Shown in pieces: positions 41,610-50,692 of a stretch of DNA of 64,000 bases. Source of the stretch: Deltaproteobacteria bacterium (GTDB lineage: Bacteria > Myxococcota_A > Polyangia > Polyangiales > Houyiibacteriaceae); assembly GCA_017644045.1 (NCBI GenBank), contig JAEPMI010000011.1, forward strand, positions 306,763-370,762, given 5' to 3'. Position numbers and translations under genes: made by a program. Numbering within the stretch: position 1 is the stretch's first letter; each line of letters starts with the position of its first letter. The notes beneath the pieces were generated by a model. The model ran no database searches and was not told where the DNA came from. It was given only the letters and a program-made list of their open reading frames with translations.

Positions 41610-42899
41610 TCAGCGACGACCGCGGCGGCCGCCACGGCGCTGTCGTCCGCCCCCACCGCTGCGTCGTCGACGCCCACCGCCACCGCCGCCCGAGCGCTTC
41701 TTGCCGCTGGCGCGGCTCTCGAGGTCGGTCGCCTTGGGGAGCGGCTGGCTGGGCGGGAAGGCGTGGTCGGTGATCCGCGGGACGTGCTGCTTGATGAGGC
41801 GCTCGATGTCCGCGAGGTAGGGGCGCTCCTCGACGTCGCAGAACGAGTAGGCGACGCCGCTGGCTCCGGCGCGAGCGGTGCGGCCGATGCGGTGCACGTA
41901 GGTCTCGGGCACGTTCGGCAGGTCGAAGTTCACCACGTGGCTGATGCCGTCGATGTCGATGCCGCGGGCCGCGATGTCGGTGGCGACGAGGAGCCGGAGG
42001 TCGCCCGACTTGAAGCCGCCGAGCGCGCGCTCGCGGGCGTTCTGCGACTTGTTGCCGTGAATCGCGGCCGCCTCGATGCCGGCCTTGCCGAGCTTCTTCA
42101 CGAGTCGGTTCGCGCCGTGCTTGGTGCGCGTGAAGACCAGGGTCTGCTCGATGGAGTCGTCGCTCTCGAGCAGGTCCACGAGCAGGTCGGTCTTGTTCCC
42201 CTTGTCGACGAAGAAGACGTGCTGGTCGATGCGCTCGGCGGTGGTCGAGATCGGCGCGACCGACACGCTGGCGGGATCGATGAGGAGCTCGTTCGCGAGG
42301 GCGCGGATGTCGGGCGGCATCGTGGCCGAGAAGAAGAACGTCTGACGCTTCTTCGGGAGCGCGGCGATGACTCGCTTCACGTCCGGGAGGAAGCCCATGT
42401 CGAGCATCCGGTCGGCCTCGTCGAGGACGAAGATCTCGATGCCGCTCAGGTCGATGTGACCCTGGCCCATGAGGTCGAGGAGGCGGCCGGGGGTCGCGAC
42501 GAGGACGTCGACGCCGTCCTTCAGCTCACGCACCTGACGGCCCTGCTTCACGCCGCCGAAGATGACGGTGTGCCAGAGATCGACGTGCTTGCCGTAGGTC
42601 GCGAAGCTCTCGCCGATCTGGCTGGCGAGCTCGCGGGTCGGGGTGAGCACGAGCGCGCGAAGGGTCGCCTCTTCGACGAAGGTCTCGTCGAGCCGCTGGA
42701 TCATCGGCAGGGTGAACGCCGCGGTCTTGCCAGTGCCGGTCTGTGCGCAGCCGAGGACGTCGCGGCCCTCGAGGGCGGGGGGAATCGCGGCTGCCTGGAT
42801 CGGCGTGGGGGAGGTGTAGCCGGCGTCGCTCACGGCCTTCAGGAGAGGCTTGGCGAGGGCGAGATCGGAGAAGGTGGGGTCGTTTACAGCGGGGATCAC
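41610..42899 (-). CDS. DEAD-box RNA helicase, RhlE-like
   Basis: ATP-dependent RNA helicase (429 residues). Motifs in order: Q-motif [75 protein letters not shown] and [12 protein letters not shown]. The tail is a Gly/Arg-rich RNA-binding region ([19 protein letters not shown]). The GTG start reads [15 protein letters not shown]. Expected to work in ribosome assembly or RNA turnover, often at low temperature. Confidence 0.95.
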   Translation of the reverse strand: MIPAVNDPTFSDLALAKPLLKAVSDAGYTSPTPIQAAAIPPALEGRDVLGCAQTGTGKTAAFTLPMIQRLDETFVEEATLRALVLTPTRELASQIGESFATYGKHVDLWHTVIFGGVKQGRQVRELKDGVDVLVATPGRLLDLMGQGHIDLSGIEIFVLDEADRMLDMGFLPDVKRVIAALPKKRQTFFFSATMPPDIRALANELLIDPASVSVAPISTTAERIDQHVFFVDKGNKTDLLVDLLESDDSIEQTLVFTRTKHGANRLVKKLGKAGIEAAAIHGNKSQNARERALGGFKSGDLRLLVATDIAARGIDIDGISHVVNFDLPNVPETYVHRIGRTARAGASGVAYSFCDVEERPYLADIERLIKQHVPRITDHAFPPSQPLPKATDLESRASGKKRSGGGGGGRRRRSGGGGRQRRGGRRGRR

Positions 42900-43069
42900 C
42901 GGGGCTCTGTGGATGATTCGGGGGCGATTTCAACCCGAATCTCTCTCGTTGGGGCAGCGTTGGTCACGGCCGGCAGGGGGACAGGCCTCCCAGGTCGTCG
43001 CTCGGGGGCGTCCCCTCGCTCCGCGTTGCAGCCCCGTAACCGATCCCCCGCTGGTCCGTCCGCACTTCG

Positions 43070-44278
43070 ATGGCCAAGCGCGACGACCACACCGTGACGA
43101 TCGAACGACCGGACGCACCACCCCTCGCGGCGGTGCTCCATCGACCGCCGGGGCCGCTGCGGGGCGTGGCGCTCTTCGCGCACTGCTTCACGTGCAGCAA
43201 GGACCTCAGGGCGGCGCGCGCGATCAGCGGCTCGCTCGCGTCGCGCGGCATCGCGACGCTGCGCTTCGACTTCACCGGGCTCGGTGAGAGCGCGGGGGAC
43301 TTCTCGGAGACGACCTTCTCCACGAACCTCGACGACCTGGTCGCGGCCGCGGACTGGCTCCGCTCGAACCTCGCTGCGCCTTCCATCTTGGTCGGCCACA
43401 GTCTGGGCGGCGCGGCGGTGCTCGCCGCCGCGCACCGCATCGACGAGGTGAAGGCGGTGGCGACCATCGGTGCGCCCTCCGATCCGGACCACATCACCAA
43501 GCTCTTCGGTGACTCGATCGAGGCCATCGACAGCGAAGGGCAGGCCGAGGTCCGGCTCGCGGGGCGCTCGTTCGTGATCAAGAAGGCGCTGCTCGACGAC
43601 CTCGGCGAGCACTGCACGGACGAGCGCATCGGTTCACTCCGTCGGGCGCTGCTGATCTTCCACTCGCCCCAGGACGACACCGTCGGCATCGAGAACGCCA
43701 CGCGCATCTTCCAGGCGGCGCGCCATCCGAAGAGCTTCGTGAGCCTCGACGGCGCCGACCACCTCCTGGCGAAGCCCGCCGACGCTCGCTACGTCGGCGA
43801 GACCATCGCCACCTGGGCCAGCCGCTACGTCGAGCCGGACACCACGGACGTGCCGCGGGGTGAGGTGGTGGTCGAAGGACGGACGGGGTTCTGGACCCAC
43901 GTGCAGGCGGGGCCGCACGGGTTCGTCGCGGACGAGCCACCGAAGATGGGCGGGACCGACGAGGGGCCCACGCCCTACGACTTCCTGCTCGCCGCGCTCG
44001 GGACCTGCACGAGCATGACGTTGCGGATGTACGCGGACCGGAAGGAGCTTCCGCTCGAACGGGTCCGGGTGACGCTGAGCCACGACCGGGTGCACGCCGA
44101 GGACTGCGAGGGCGTCGAGACGAAGGAGGGGCGGGTGGACCTCATCCGCCGGACCATCGAGCTGCAGGGCGACCTGAGCGATGCGCAGCGTGCCCGAGTA
44201 CTCGAGATCGCCGACCGCTGCCCGGTCCACCGGACCCTCGAGAACGAAATCGTCATCCGAACGGCCGAAGCCCCCTGA
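43070..44278 (+). CDS. Alpha/beta-hydrolase-OsmC fusion protein
   Basis: A 402-residue two-domain protein. The N-terminal hydrolase (1-255) has FAHCFTCSKDL, RFDFTGLGES, VGHSLGGAAV and SLDGADHLL. The C-terminal OsmC domain (about 265-400) has GGTDEGPTPYDFLLAALGTCTSMTLRMYA with the first catalytic Cys and ADRCPVHRTL with the second. This fusion is a recognised architecture; OsmC parts reduce organic hydroperoxides. The hydrolase may release the peroxide-bearing acyl group. It stands alone after a 170-base gap (42900-43069) in which I see no RNA or protein gene. Confidence 0.92.
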   Translation: MAKRDDHTVTIERPDAPPLAAVLHRPPGPLRGVALFAHCFTCSKDLRAARAISGSLASRGIATLRFDFTGLGESAGDFSETTFSTNLDDLVAAADWLRSNLAAPSILVGHSLGGAAVLAAAHRIDEVKAVATIGAPSDPDHITKLFGDSIEAIDSEGQAEVRLAGRSFVIKKALLDDLGEHCTDERIGSLRRALLIFHSPQDDTVGIENATRIFQAARHPKSFVSLDGADHLLAKPADARYVGETIATWASRYVEPDTTDVPRGEVVVEGRTGFWTHVQAGPHGFVADEPPKMGGTDEGPTPYDFLLAALGTCTSMTLRMYADRKELPLERVRVTLSHDRVHAEDCEGVETKEGRVDLIRRTIELQGDLSDAQRARVLEIADRCPVHRTLENEIVIRTAEAP

Positions 44279-44302
44279 AATCGTTCAGGGAGAGTAGCTT
44301 TG

Positions 44303-44338
44303 TGACAGCAATGTGTCATGCTAGTGACAGCTGTGACA
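44303..44338 (+). promoter_or_regulatory. Cluster of four TGACA half-sites
   Basis: TGACA occurs at 44303, 44325 and 44334 on the plus strand, and its complement TGTCA at 44314. The first two form an inverted repeat with six-base spacing, and successive sites start 11, 11 and 9 bases apart, about one helical turn. The cluster spans the presumed start of the next gene and looks like an operator. Confidence 0.4.
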
Positions 44339-46012
44339 CGCGCGTCCGAAAGCGAAGTGATTCCGGGCGACAGAGCATCCTCGATGCCCTCGCCCGACCC
44401 GACCGTCACGGTGGCGGCCGATCCCGCGATCTGGCCGTCGTCGGGATGGCAGGAAGACGTGGGCGCCCCGGGCGAGTGGGCGTCGCTGCTCGGCGACCTC
44501 ACCGACGAGGGCGCTCGCGAGCCTCGCTGGCGTGTCCACGACCGCACCCACCTCGAGCTGGCGGTCGAGTACCCCCTCGGTGACGAGAAGGAGGAGGGAA
44601 AGGAGAAGGCCAAGCGGACCTACGTGTGGGAGGCCTATTTCTACATTCCTCGGAGCCTTCGGGTCGGACCGGACAGCTACTCGAAAGAGCACATGCTTCG
44701 GGACCTGCAGTCCTACGTGCGCTTCGCGGTGCCGCCGCTCTCGCTCGAGGAGCTGGCGGCGATCCCCGAGGAGCGGCTGCGACCCGCGCTGGCCGGATGG
44801 GGGCACACCTCCAGCGACGGAGCCCCGGACGAGGAAGCGACCGAGCGTGCCGTTCGCGAGCTCCGGCTCTTCGCGTGTCACATTCGAGCGTCGGCCATCT
44901 CCGCGCGCCGCACCCTCCAGCGGATGGCGCAGCGCTCGGACCGGGCCACCGTCGAGATGGGGGTGCGCACGCTGCTCGTCCGCCTCGACCGGGTGCTCTC
45001 GTCGTTCCGCGCGGTGATCGGTGAGGCCACCGACTCGTCCGCGCAGGTGACGGCGCGCTGGGTCGACGAGGACGTCTCGCGCGTCGTGGAGACCATTCTC
45101 TCGACGCTCTCGATCAAGCTCCGCGAGGACGGCTTCGAGTCGGCCGCGACGCTCCTCGCCGGCGGCGCGGTCGCCGAGGCGCGGTACCGCGCGTTGCACG
45201 GACACGACGGCGTCGGGCGCGAGGGGGCCAGCAAGCGAGCGGTCGAGCACCTCGAGTTCCGCCGACACATGCTCAAGCGCTTCACCTCGTCGGTGCTCTG
45301 GCTTCGTCGCCAGGTGTCGGAGGGCGGCAAGTGGACGCTCCACGTGCTCTACGCGATCGCGGCCTCCGCAGCGATGGCCTTCGCGATCGTCGCGGCGCTC
45401 TATCACGGGCCGAACTTCCAGGTCATCGGCGACCTCTGGACCTGGGCCGTCGTCGTGATGCTCGCGTACGCCGGCAAGGACCGCATCAAGGCGACGCTGC
45501 AGGGCGTGTTCTCCAAGTGGGTTCGCAAGCACCTGCCCGACCGCCGCTGGCGGCTGCTCGACCGCGCCGAAGGGCGCCGGGTCGGCACCGTGCAGGAGCG
45601 CTCGGCGTTCGTGGCCAACGACGACGTGCCCGCCGGTGTTCGCGCCGCGCGGAACTCCACGCGTCAGCATCACCTCGAGGAGCAGGCGCGGCCGGAGCGG
45701 GTGCTCTGGCACCAGAAGATCTGCACGCTTCGCTCCGCGGAGGCGCACGCGATCGACCCGCGCTTCGCGTCGATCACGGAGATCTTCCGCCTCGATCTGC
45801 GTCGCTGGCTCGCGCACACCGACGACCCCAAGCAGCGCATCTACTTCGCCGACCCGGAGACCCAGCAGGTCACCAGCGCGATGGCGCCGCGGGTCTACAA
45901 CATCGGAATCGTCTACCGCGTTCGCCCGAAGGACGAGCCCAACACGCCCTGGAAGCGCGTGCGCGTGGTCGTGGGCCGCAAGGGCATCAAGCGCATCGAA
46001 GCGGTCGAGTAG
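44318..46012 (+). CDS. Conserved two-TM protein, unknown function
   Basis: A 564-residue protein. The N-terminal cytoplasmic region contains YVWEAYFYIPRSLRVGPDSY and SYVRFAVPPLSLEEL, followed by long helices. Two adjacent membrane segments lie near residues 345-395 (LYAIAASAAMAFAIVAALY and LWTWAVVVMLAYAG). The C-terminal region is basic then beta-rich, ending VYNIGIVYRVRP...VRVVVGRKGIKRIE. This arrangement recurs in uncharacterised proteobacterial proteins, but I can name no function. The true start may be the in-frame ATG near 44384, which would place the TGACA cluster fully upstream. Confidence 0.7.
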   Translation: MLVTAVTRASESEVIPGDRASSMPSPDPTVTVAADPAIWPSSGWQEDVGAPGEWASLLGDLTDEGAREPRWRVHDRTHLELAVEYPLGDEKEEGKEKAKRTYVWEAYFYIPRSLRVGPDSYSKEHMLRDLQSYVRFAVPPLSLEELAAIPEERLRPALAGWGHTSSDGAPDEEATERAVRELRLFACHIRASAISARRTLQRMAQRSDRATVEMGVRTLLVRLDRVLSSFRAVIGEATDSSAQVTARWVDEDVSRVVETILSTLSIKLREDGFESAATLLAGGAVAEARYRALHGHDGVGREGASKRAVEHLEFRRHMLKRFTSSVLWLRRQVSEGGKWTLHVLYAIAASAAMAFAIVAALYHGPNFQVIGDLWTWAVVVMLAYAGKDRIKATLQGVFSKWVRKHLPDRRWRLLDRAEGRRVGTVQERSAFVANDDVPAGVRAARNSTRQHHLEEQARPERVLWHQKICTLRSAEAHAIDPRFASITEIFRLDLRRWLAHTDDPKQRIYFADPETQQVTSAMAPRVYNIGIVYRVRPKDEPNTPWKRVRVVVGRKGIKRIEAVE

Positions 46013-46026
46013 TCCGATTGGCGGGG

Positions 46027-46032
46027 TACGCT
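46027..46032 (+). promoter_or_regulatory. Candidate -10 element for the 28-residue ORF
   Basis: TACGCT lies seven bases upstream of ATG 46040, matching the TANNNT-start arrangement seen elsewhere in the window. Confidence 0.3.
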
Positions 46033-46039
46033 CCCGCGG

Positions 46040-46126
46040 ATGGACGAGATCGAGAACGCGCTGCGGGCGGCGGGGCGAGAACTGACGCTGGGCGGCATTC
46101 GCTGCGAGCCGTACTCGCCGTACTGA
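46040..46126 (+). CDS. Possible 28-residue peptide gene
   Basis: A short open frame, MDEIENALRAAGREL followed by TLGGIRCEPYSPY, with a TANNNT hexamer seven bases before its ATG and a strong hairpin 14 bases after its stop. It starts 27 bases downstream of the two-TM gene. The peptide has an acidic helical N-terminal half and a Cys/Pro/Tyr tail. It could be a genuine small protein or chance; no family is recognised. Confidence 0.4.
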   Translation: MDEIENALRAAGRELTLGGIRCEPYSPY

Positions 46127-46140
46127 GGGCGCTGAAACGC

Positions 46141-46174
46141 ATCGAGCCGGTCGACTGGTGTCGATCGGCTCGAT
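46141..46174 (+). terminator. Strong 15-bp hairpin, probable terminator
   Basis: ATCGAGCCG (46141-46149) pairs perfectly with CGGCTCGAT (46166-46174). The stem continues through one G-T pair and TCGAC/GTCGA to a TGGT loop. There is no T tract after it. It would end transcription from the 44318 gene or the small peptide frame. Confidence 0.55.
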
Positions 46175-46185
46175 GGGGCCCCAAC

Positions 46186-46237
46186 GGAGGGTGAGGGGTA
46201 GGGCGAGGGTGAGGGCGAGGCAGCGCCTGCGGCGCTG
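46186..46237 (-). terminator. Hairpin and G-rich tract at the end of the sterol operon
   Basis: CAGCGCC-TGC-GGCGCTG (46221-46237) directly abuts the methyltransferase stop. Beyond it (46186-46220) lies a tract of GAGGGTGAGGG-type units related to the 23617-23669 repeat. The hairpin probably ends the sterol operon transcript; the tract may be a dispersed repeat element. Confidence 0.5.
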
Positions 46238-47233
46238 TTACTCCGGCACCTTTGCCAGCACGAAGTACATCGGGGTGAAGATCTTGCGCTCGCCGCCTGC
46301 GACGAGGGCGTCGGCCGCGGCGTTGAGGAAGTCGCTGACCTGCTTGGTGCCTTCAGGGACGAGCTTGAGCTTCTCCGCGATGGCCAGGGTGCCGTTGGTC
46401 AGCGTTCGGCCGATCGGGGTGCGGGGGAGCGAGCTCAGGCTCATGTCGCCGCCGGTGAGCGAGAGGTACCAGGGGGTCTCGGGGTCGCCGTCGCCAGCGA
46501 GGTCGCGAGTCTCGACGACCTCGAAGCCGGCGTCGACGAAGGCCTGGTCGACCTCGGAGGTGTGCGCGAGGTCGGGGAGGCCGTCGCCTTCCTCGATCTC
46601 CTTCTTGATGCGGCGGTGCTCCGCGTCTGACGCCACGTAGTTGTCGGTGAGGCACCACTCGTAGACGGCGAAGTAGGCGCCAGGCTTGAGCACGCGCTTC
46701 ACGCCTTCGAAGAGCGCGACGCGGTCGGGCGCGTGACAGGTGGCCTCGATGCCGTAGGCGGCGTCGAAGCTGTTCTCCTCGAAGGGCAGCGCCATGAAGT
46801 CGGACTCGACGAACTCGCAGCGGTGGCTGAGGCCGGCCTTTTCGTTGTGCTTGCGGCCCTTGCTGATCTGGTAGCCGTTCGCGTTCACGCCGGTCACGTG
46901 CGCGCCGGTGTGCGACGCGATGTAGCGCATCGGGCCACCGACGCCGCAGCCGAGGTCCATCGCCTTCATGCCCGGGTAGAGCCGGAGCTTGCGGGCGAGG
47001 AAGCGCTCATGGCGCTTGAGCGAGTCGCGGAACTTCTCGTGCTTGAAGCGCGGCGCGAAGTGGAAGCTGTCGCCCCAGCCGAACTCGTAGAAGTCCGTGA
47101 CCAGGTCGTAGTACTGGTTCACCAGCGTGCTGTAGGCGCCCTTGCGCTCGTCGCTGGAGGTCTCGCCGTCGTCGTGGAGCTTGCGGTAGTGCTTGACGGT
47201 GTCGGAGAAGGCGTCGCGGGAGAGTCCGGTCAT
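46238..47233 (-). CDS. Sterol C-24 methyltransferase (Erg6/SMT-like)
   Basis: SAM-dependent enzyme (331 residues) expected to methylate the sterol side chain at C-24. The sterol-binding region is YYDLVTDFYEFGWGDSFHFAPR, close to the Y-E-x-G-W-G-x-S-F-H-F signature of SMTs; SAM motif I is MDLGCGVGGPMRYIA. AYGIEATCHAPDR and VYEWCLTDNY also match SMTs. ATG overlaps the cyclase stop (ATGA), so it is the last gene of the sterol operon. Without biochemical data, one or two methylations cannot be distinguished. Confidence 0.9.
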   Translation of the reverse strand: MTGLSRDAFSDTVKHYRKLHDDGETSSDERKGAYSTLVNQYYDLVTDFYEFGWGDSFHFAPRFKHEKFRDSLKRHERFLARKLRLYPGMKAMDLGCGVGGPMRYIASHTGAHVTGVNANGYQISKGRKHNEKAGLSHRCEFVESDFMALPFEENSFDAAYGIEATCHAPDRVALFEGVKRVLKPGAYFAVYEWCLTDNYVASDAEHRRIKKEIEEGDGLPDLAHTSEVDQAFVDAGFEVVETRDLAGDGDPETPWYLSLTGGDMSLSSLPRTPIGRTLTNGTLAIAEKLKLVPEGTKQVSDFLNAAADALVAGGERKIFTPMYFVLAKVPE

Positions 47234-49383
47234 GGATTCAGTCTCGTTTGGGTGGTGTCGGTGCGCTGGCGCTGGGCCCTCGGGAGCCCGGCTTCGCGGG
47301 CCCGCCAGCGCTCGTAGCACGCGAGGGCCTGCACCGGAAAGATGCGCCGGTATAGCCGGTAATCGAGGAGCGCGGTACGGAAGAAGACCCCCGCCATGAT
47401 GGGGGAGGGCCAGTCGCCGTTCGGAAGCTGGGCGTTCGCGAGCCACTTTGCCGCCCGATCGAGGGCGGTGGCGACCCGGGGATCGCGGCTGCCGCTGTGC
47501 GCAGCACGGTCTTGGGCGGCGGAGTTCGGGTGAATCGAGGAGGCTTTGCCGACGAGAGAGGGTTTGGGTGCCAAACCCTGAGAAAGAAGCAGCGCGCTCA
47601 TCGCCCAGGCGGTCTGGGTCGGGTGGCCCTCGCCGAGGTCGATGTAGCGCTCGGCGGACTCGTCGGTGAGCAGCGCGCTCTTCCAGTGCTCGCCCCAGGA
47701 ACCGTCGGCGCGCTGGTGGCGCAGCAGGAACTCGACGGCGTTCGTGAGCGCGGGGTCGCCCTCGCCCGCGCCGGCGGCGCGGAGACCGCGGAGCGCGAAG
47801 AGGGTGCCGTAGATGGCGGCGACGCCCCACACGCCTTCCCAGCTGCCCTCGGGGCGCTGGCGCTCGCGGAGCAGCAAGGCGCCCTTGGCGATGGCGCGAT
47901 CGACCTTGGCGCGAAGCAGGTCCGGGTAGGCCTCGCGGACCGCGGCGAGCGCGGACACGTTGCTCGCGGTGCACTCGACGTAGCTGAGCTCGGTCATCGA
48001 GTCGCCGAACATCTCGGCGGGGTTCATCCACTCGAGCTCGAAGGGCGACTTGCGCGCCTCGTAGCTCCCGAAGCCGCCGTCGGCGTTCTGCGCCTGGAGC
48101 AGGAAACGGACGGCGCTCTCGACGACGCGGCGTGGTGCTCGGTGAATGGTGTCGGGCGCGTGGAGGAACGCCTCGAGCGCTTCGGCGGTGCAGTCGCTGA
48201 CCGGCCACCCGTGCCAGACGCCGGCGAAGCAGAAGCCGCCGGTCGGGTCGACGCGGTCGTGGGCGCGGTAGTCGGCGACGGTGCCGTGCGGCGGCGCGGC
48301 GATCTGCTGGGTCTCGAGCCAGCGGAGGCCGAGCGCGACCGCTTCGTGGATCGAACGCTCGCCGGTCTGGTCGGCGGCGACCTCCAGGGCCTGCAGCGCG
48401 AAGGCGCTGTCCCAGGTGGCGCTGCGGGCGCCGGCGACGCGGAAGCCTTCCTCATCGTCCTCCCAGACCCAGCCCTCGAAGCGCTCGATCTGGCGGGCCA
48501 GGTCCGGGTCGCTCGGGTCGTGGTCCCAGAGGCTGAGCATGAAGAGCAGCCCGTTGACCGGCGAGAGGCAGGTGCCGTCGGTGGTGCGGATCTCGAACTT
48601 CATCGGCTCGATGAAGGAGTCGAGCACGCGCTGGCGCAGCGGACCGGGGTGCACCTTCTCGAAGACGTTCACCGCCTCGTAGAGTGCGACGAGCGACTTG
48701 TTGGGCGCCTCCCAGAGATCGCCCTCGCGGAGTCGATGGCGCGCGCCGCGGAAGTCGAGCGCCTCGAAGTCGCGGCCGGGGTAGAGCTCGGTGCGGATCG
48801 CGCGGACGGTGTCGCCGTGGGCGCCACCGAGATCGATGGAGAGCTTGCGACCGAAGACGCTCGCCATGCCCATGTAGATGAGCCGCGTGTGGCAGTAGTA
48901 GTTCGCCGGGTGGAGCGGGAAGCGCTTCGGCAGGAGCCACGCCTCGGGTGGGACGGCGTTGACGCCCTCCCAGCGGTAGCAGCCGGCGAGGGAGAGCCAG
49001 ATCTTGCCCCAGGTCGGGATCGCGAGGACGTCCTCGCGCTCGAAGAGACGGCGCGCGCCGCTCAGCAGCGGGTCGTCGGCGCTGACGCCCTGCAGACGCG
49101 CGGCGACGTACGAGAGGGTCGTGACGAAGAGCGAGGTCTCGCCGTGGACGTGCATGCCCCACGTGCCGTCGGCGAGCTGCTGGCTCTCGAGCTGCTTGCG
49201 GAAGGTCGCGCGGCGGGCGTCGCCCACGTCGCGACCCATGACCGCCATGGCGATCATGGTCTGGCTCGGCAGCATCGGGTTCCAGACGGTCTCGCCTTCC
49301 CACGAGCCGTCGGCCGCCTGCAGCTCGATCAGATGACGCGCTCCCTTCGAGAGCGCGTCACCAGCGTCGAAGGGCTGAGCCAC
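47230..49383 (-). CDS. Oxidosqualene cyclase (lanosterol/cycloartenol synthase type)
   Basis: A 717-residue class II triterpene cyclase. The protonation motif is WHGWPVSDCTAEA: the SDCTAE of oxidosqualene cyclases, not the DxDD of squalene-hopene cyclases. At least six QW-type repeats are present (AADGSWEG, LADGTWG, NADGGFG, RPEGSWEG, RADGSWGEHW, LPNGDW). Against plant cycloartenol synthase numbering, the motif has His at position 477 (as in cycloartenol synthase) but Val at 481 (as in lanosterol synthase), so the product is uncertain. GTG start lies one base after the HMG-CoA reductase stop. Confidence 0.93.
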   Translation of the reverse strand: MAQPFDAGDALSKGARHLIELQAADGSWEGETVWNPMLPSQTMIAMAVMGRDVGDARRATFRKQLESQQLADGTWGMHVHGETSLFVTTLSYVAARLQGVSADDPLLSGARRLFEREDVLAIPTWGKIWLSLAGCYRWEGVNAVPPEAWLLPKRFPLHPANYYCHTRLIYMGMASVFGRKLSIDLGGAHGDTVRAIRTELYPGRDFEALDFRGARHRLREGDLWEAPNKSLVALYEAVNVFEKVHPGPLRQRVLDSFIEPMKFEIRTTDGTCLSPVNGLLFMLSLWDHDPSDPDLARQIERFEGWVWEDDEEGFRVAGARSATWDSAFALQALEVAADQTGERSIHEAVALGLRWLETQQIAAPPHGTVADYRAHDRVDPTGGFCFAGVWHGWPVSDCTAEALEAFLHAPDTIHRAPRRVVESAVRFLLQAQNADGGFGSYEARKSPFELEWMNPAEMFGDSMTELSYVECTASNVSALAAVREAYPDLLRAKVDRAIAKGALLLRERQRPEGSWEGVWGVAAIYGTLFALRGLRAAGAGEGDPALTNAVEFLLRHQRADGSWGEHWKSALLTDESAERYIDLGEGHPTQTAWAMSALLLSQGLAPKPSLVGKASSIHPNSAAQDRAAHSGSRDPRVATALDRAAKWLANAQLPNGDWPSPIMAGVFFRTALLDYRLYRRIFPVQALACYERWRAREAGLPRAQRQRTDTTQTRLNP

Positions 49384-49384
49384 G

Positions 49385-50692
49385 TCAGCCGACCTTGCGG
49401 CGGGTCCGGAGCAGCTGCTGGGCGACGTCGAGCTTGACGGTGCCGAGCTCGACGAGGGCGTCGGCGATGGCCTGCACCTCGTGCTCGTCCGCGCCGGCCG
49501 CGAGCGCGACGGAGCGGGCGTGGAGGCTCATGTGACCGCGCTGGATGCCCTCGGTCGCGAGGGCACGGAGCGCGCCCATGTTCTGCGCGAGACCGACCGC
49601 GGCGGTGACCATGCCGAGCTCCGCGGCGCTCTCGACGCCGAGGATCTTCCGCATGACCGCGATGGTCGGGTGCACCCGGGTGGAGCCGCCGACGACGCCG
49701 ACGGCCATCGGGAGCTCGATGCGGCCGTGGAGGTGTCCGTCCTCGCGCCACCACTCGGTGAGCGAGGTGTAGTGGCCGTGGCGCGCCGCGAAGGCGTGGG
49801 CGCCGGCCTCCATCGCGCGCCAGTCGTTGCCGGTGGCGATCGCGACGGCGTCGATGCCGTTCATGATGCCCTTGTTGTGCGTGGCGGCGCGGTAGGGGTC
49901 GACGGCCGCGAAGCGGTACGCCTGGACGATGCCCTCGGCGACCTCGGGGCCGGTGAAGCCGTTGCCGGCGAGGAGCATCTCGGGGACCTTCAGCGAGGCC
50001 CGAGCGCAGCGCCGGTCGGCGAGGTTGCTCAGGATGCGCAGGTTCACCTGGCCGCCGGTGAGTCGCTCGACGAGCGGGGCGATGCCCTCGGCCATCGCGT
50101 TGATGGCGTTCGCGCCCATGGCCTCACCGCAGTCGATGAGGAGGTGGAGCACGACCATCGGGTAGGGCTCCTCGAAGGAGCGGACCTCGATGTCGCGCGC
50201 GCCGCCGCCGCGGCGCCGCATGTTCGGGTGGACGGCGTTGGCCTTCTCGAGGAGCGCCGCGCGGTTCTCGCGGAGCGCCTTGATGGCCGCGTCGTGGTCG
50301 GGCGCGCCGAGGACCTGCACCTGGCCGATCATCACGGAGGGATCGGCGTCCGCCTTGAAGCCGCCGCCCTGGCGAACGGTGCGCGCCATGTTGCTCACCG
50401 CGGCGACCACGCTCGGCTCCTCGACGACCATCGGCACCGCGTACTCGCGGCCGTTGACGACGAAGTTCAGCCCGAGGCCGATGGGGAGCCCGAAGACGCC
50501 CACGCAGTTCTCGACCATCTTGTCGGCGCGGTCGACGCAGAGGCGCCCGCCGTCGCGGAGGATGTCGAGGTCTTCGGTGTCGAGGCCGAAGCGCTTCGCC
50601 AGCTCTTCGTGGCGTTCGGTCACGTCCAGCCGGTAGAAGCCCGGGATGCGCGAGGTGCGGGTCGGGGCAAGCTCTTCGTTCTGCTGGCTCAT
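49385..50692 (-). CDS. HMG-CoA reductase, class II type (second copy)
   Basis: A 435-residue reductase making mevalonate, here inside the sterol operon. Catalytic motifs: VENCVGVFGLPIGLGLNF, VPMVVEEPSVVAAVS, NKGIMNGIDA, ATGNDWRAME and C-terminal GIQRGHMSLHARS. It differs clearly from the 7426-8619 copy (for example GLGLNF against SVATNF) and has a longer C terminus. ATG overlaps the Rieske stop (ATGA). Its location suggests dedicated mevalonate supply for sterols. Confidence 0.94.
   Translation of the reverse strand: MSQQNEELAPTRTSRIPGFYRLDVTERHEELAKRFGLDTEDLDILRDGGRLCVDRADKMVENCVGVFGLPIGLGLNFVVNGREYAVPMVVEEPSVVAAVSNMARTVRQGGGFKADADPSVMIGQVQVLGAPDHDAAIKALRENRAALLEKANAVHPNMRRRGGGARDIEVRSFEEPYPMVVLHLLIDCGEAMGANAINAMAEGIAPLVERLTGGQVNLRILSNLADRRCARASLKVPEMLLAGNGFTGPEVAEGIVQAYRFAAVDPYRAATHNKGIMNGIDAVAIATGNDWRAMEAGAHAFAARHGHYTSLTEWWREDGHLHGRIELPMAVGVVGGSTRVHPTIAVMRKILGVESAAELGMVTAAVGLAQNMGALRALATEGIQRGHMSLHARSVALAAGADEHEVQAIADALVELGTVKLDVAQQLLRTRRKVG

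Noticed and set aside
42900-43069. tRNA or small RNA in the gap before the hydrolase-OsmC gene
   Set aside because: No cloverleaf or stable fold with conserved tRNA positions could be built by eye.
47230-49383. Squalene-hopene cyclase
   Set aside because: The protonation motif is SDCTAE, not DxDD, and the operon supplies an epoxidase and sterol-modifying enzymes.
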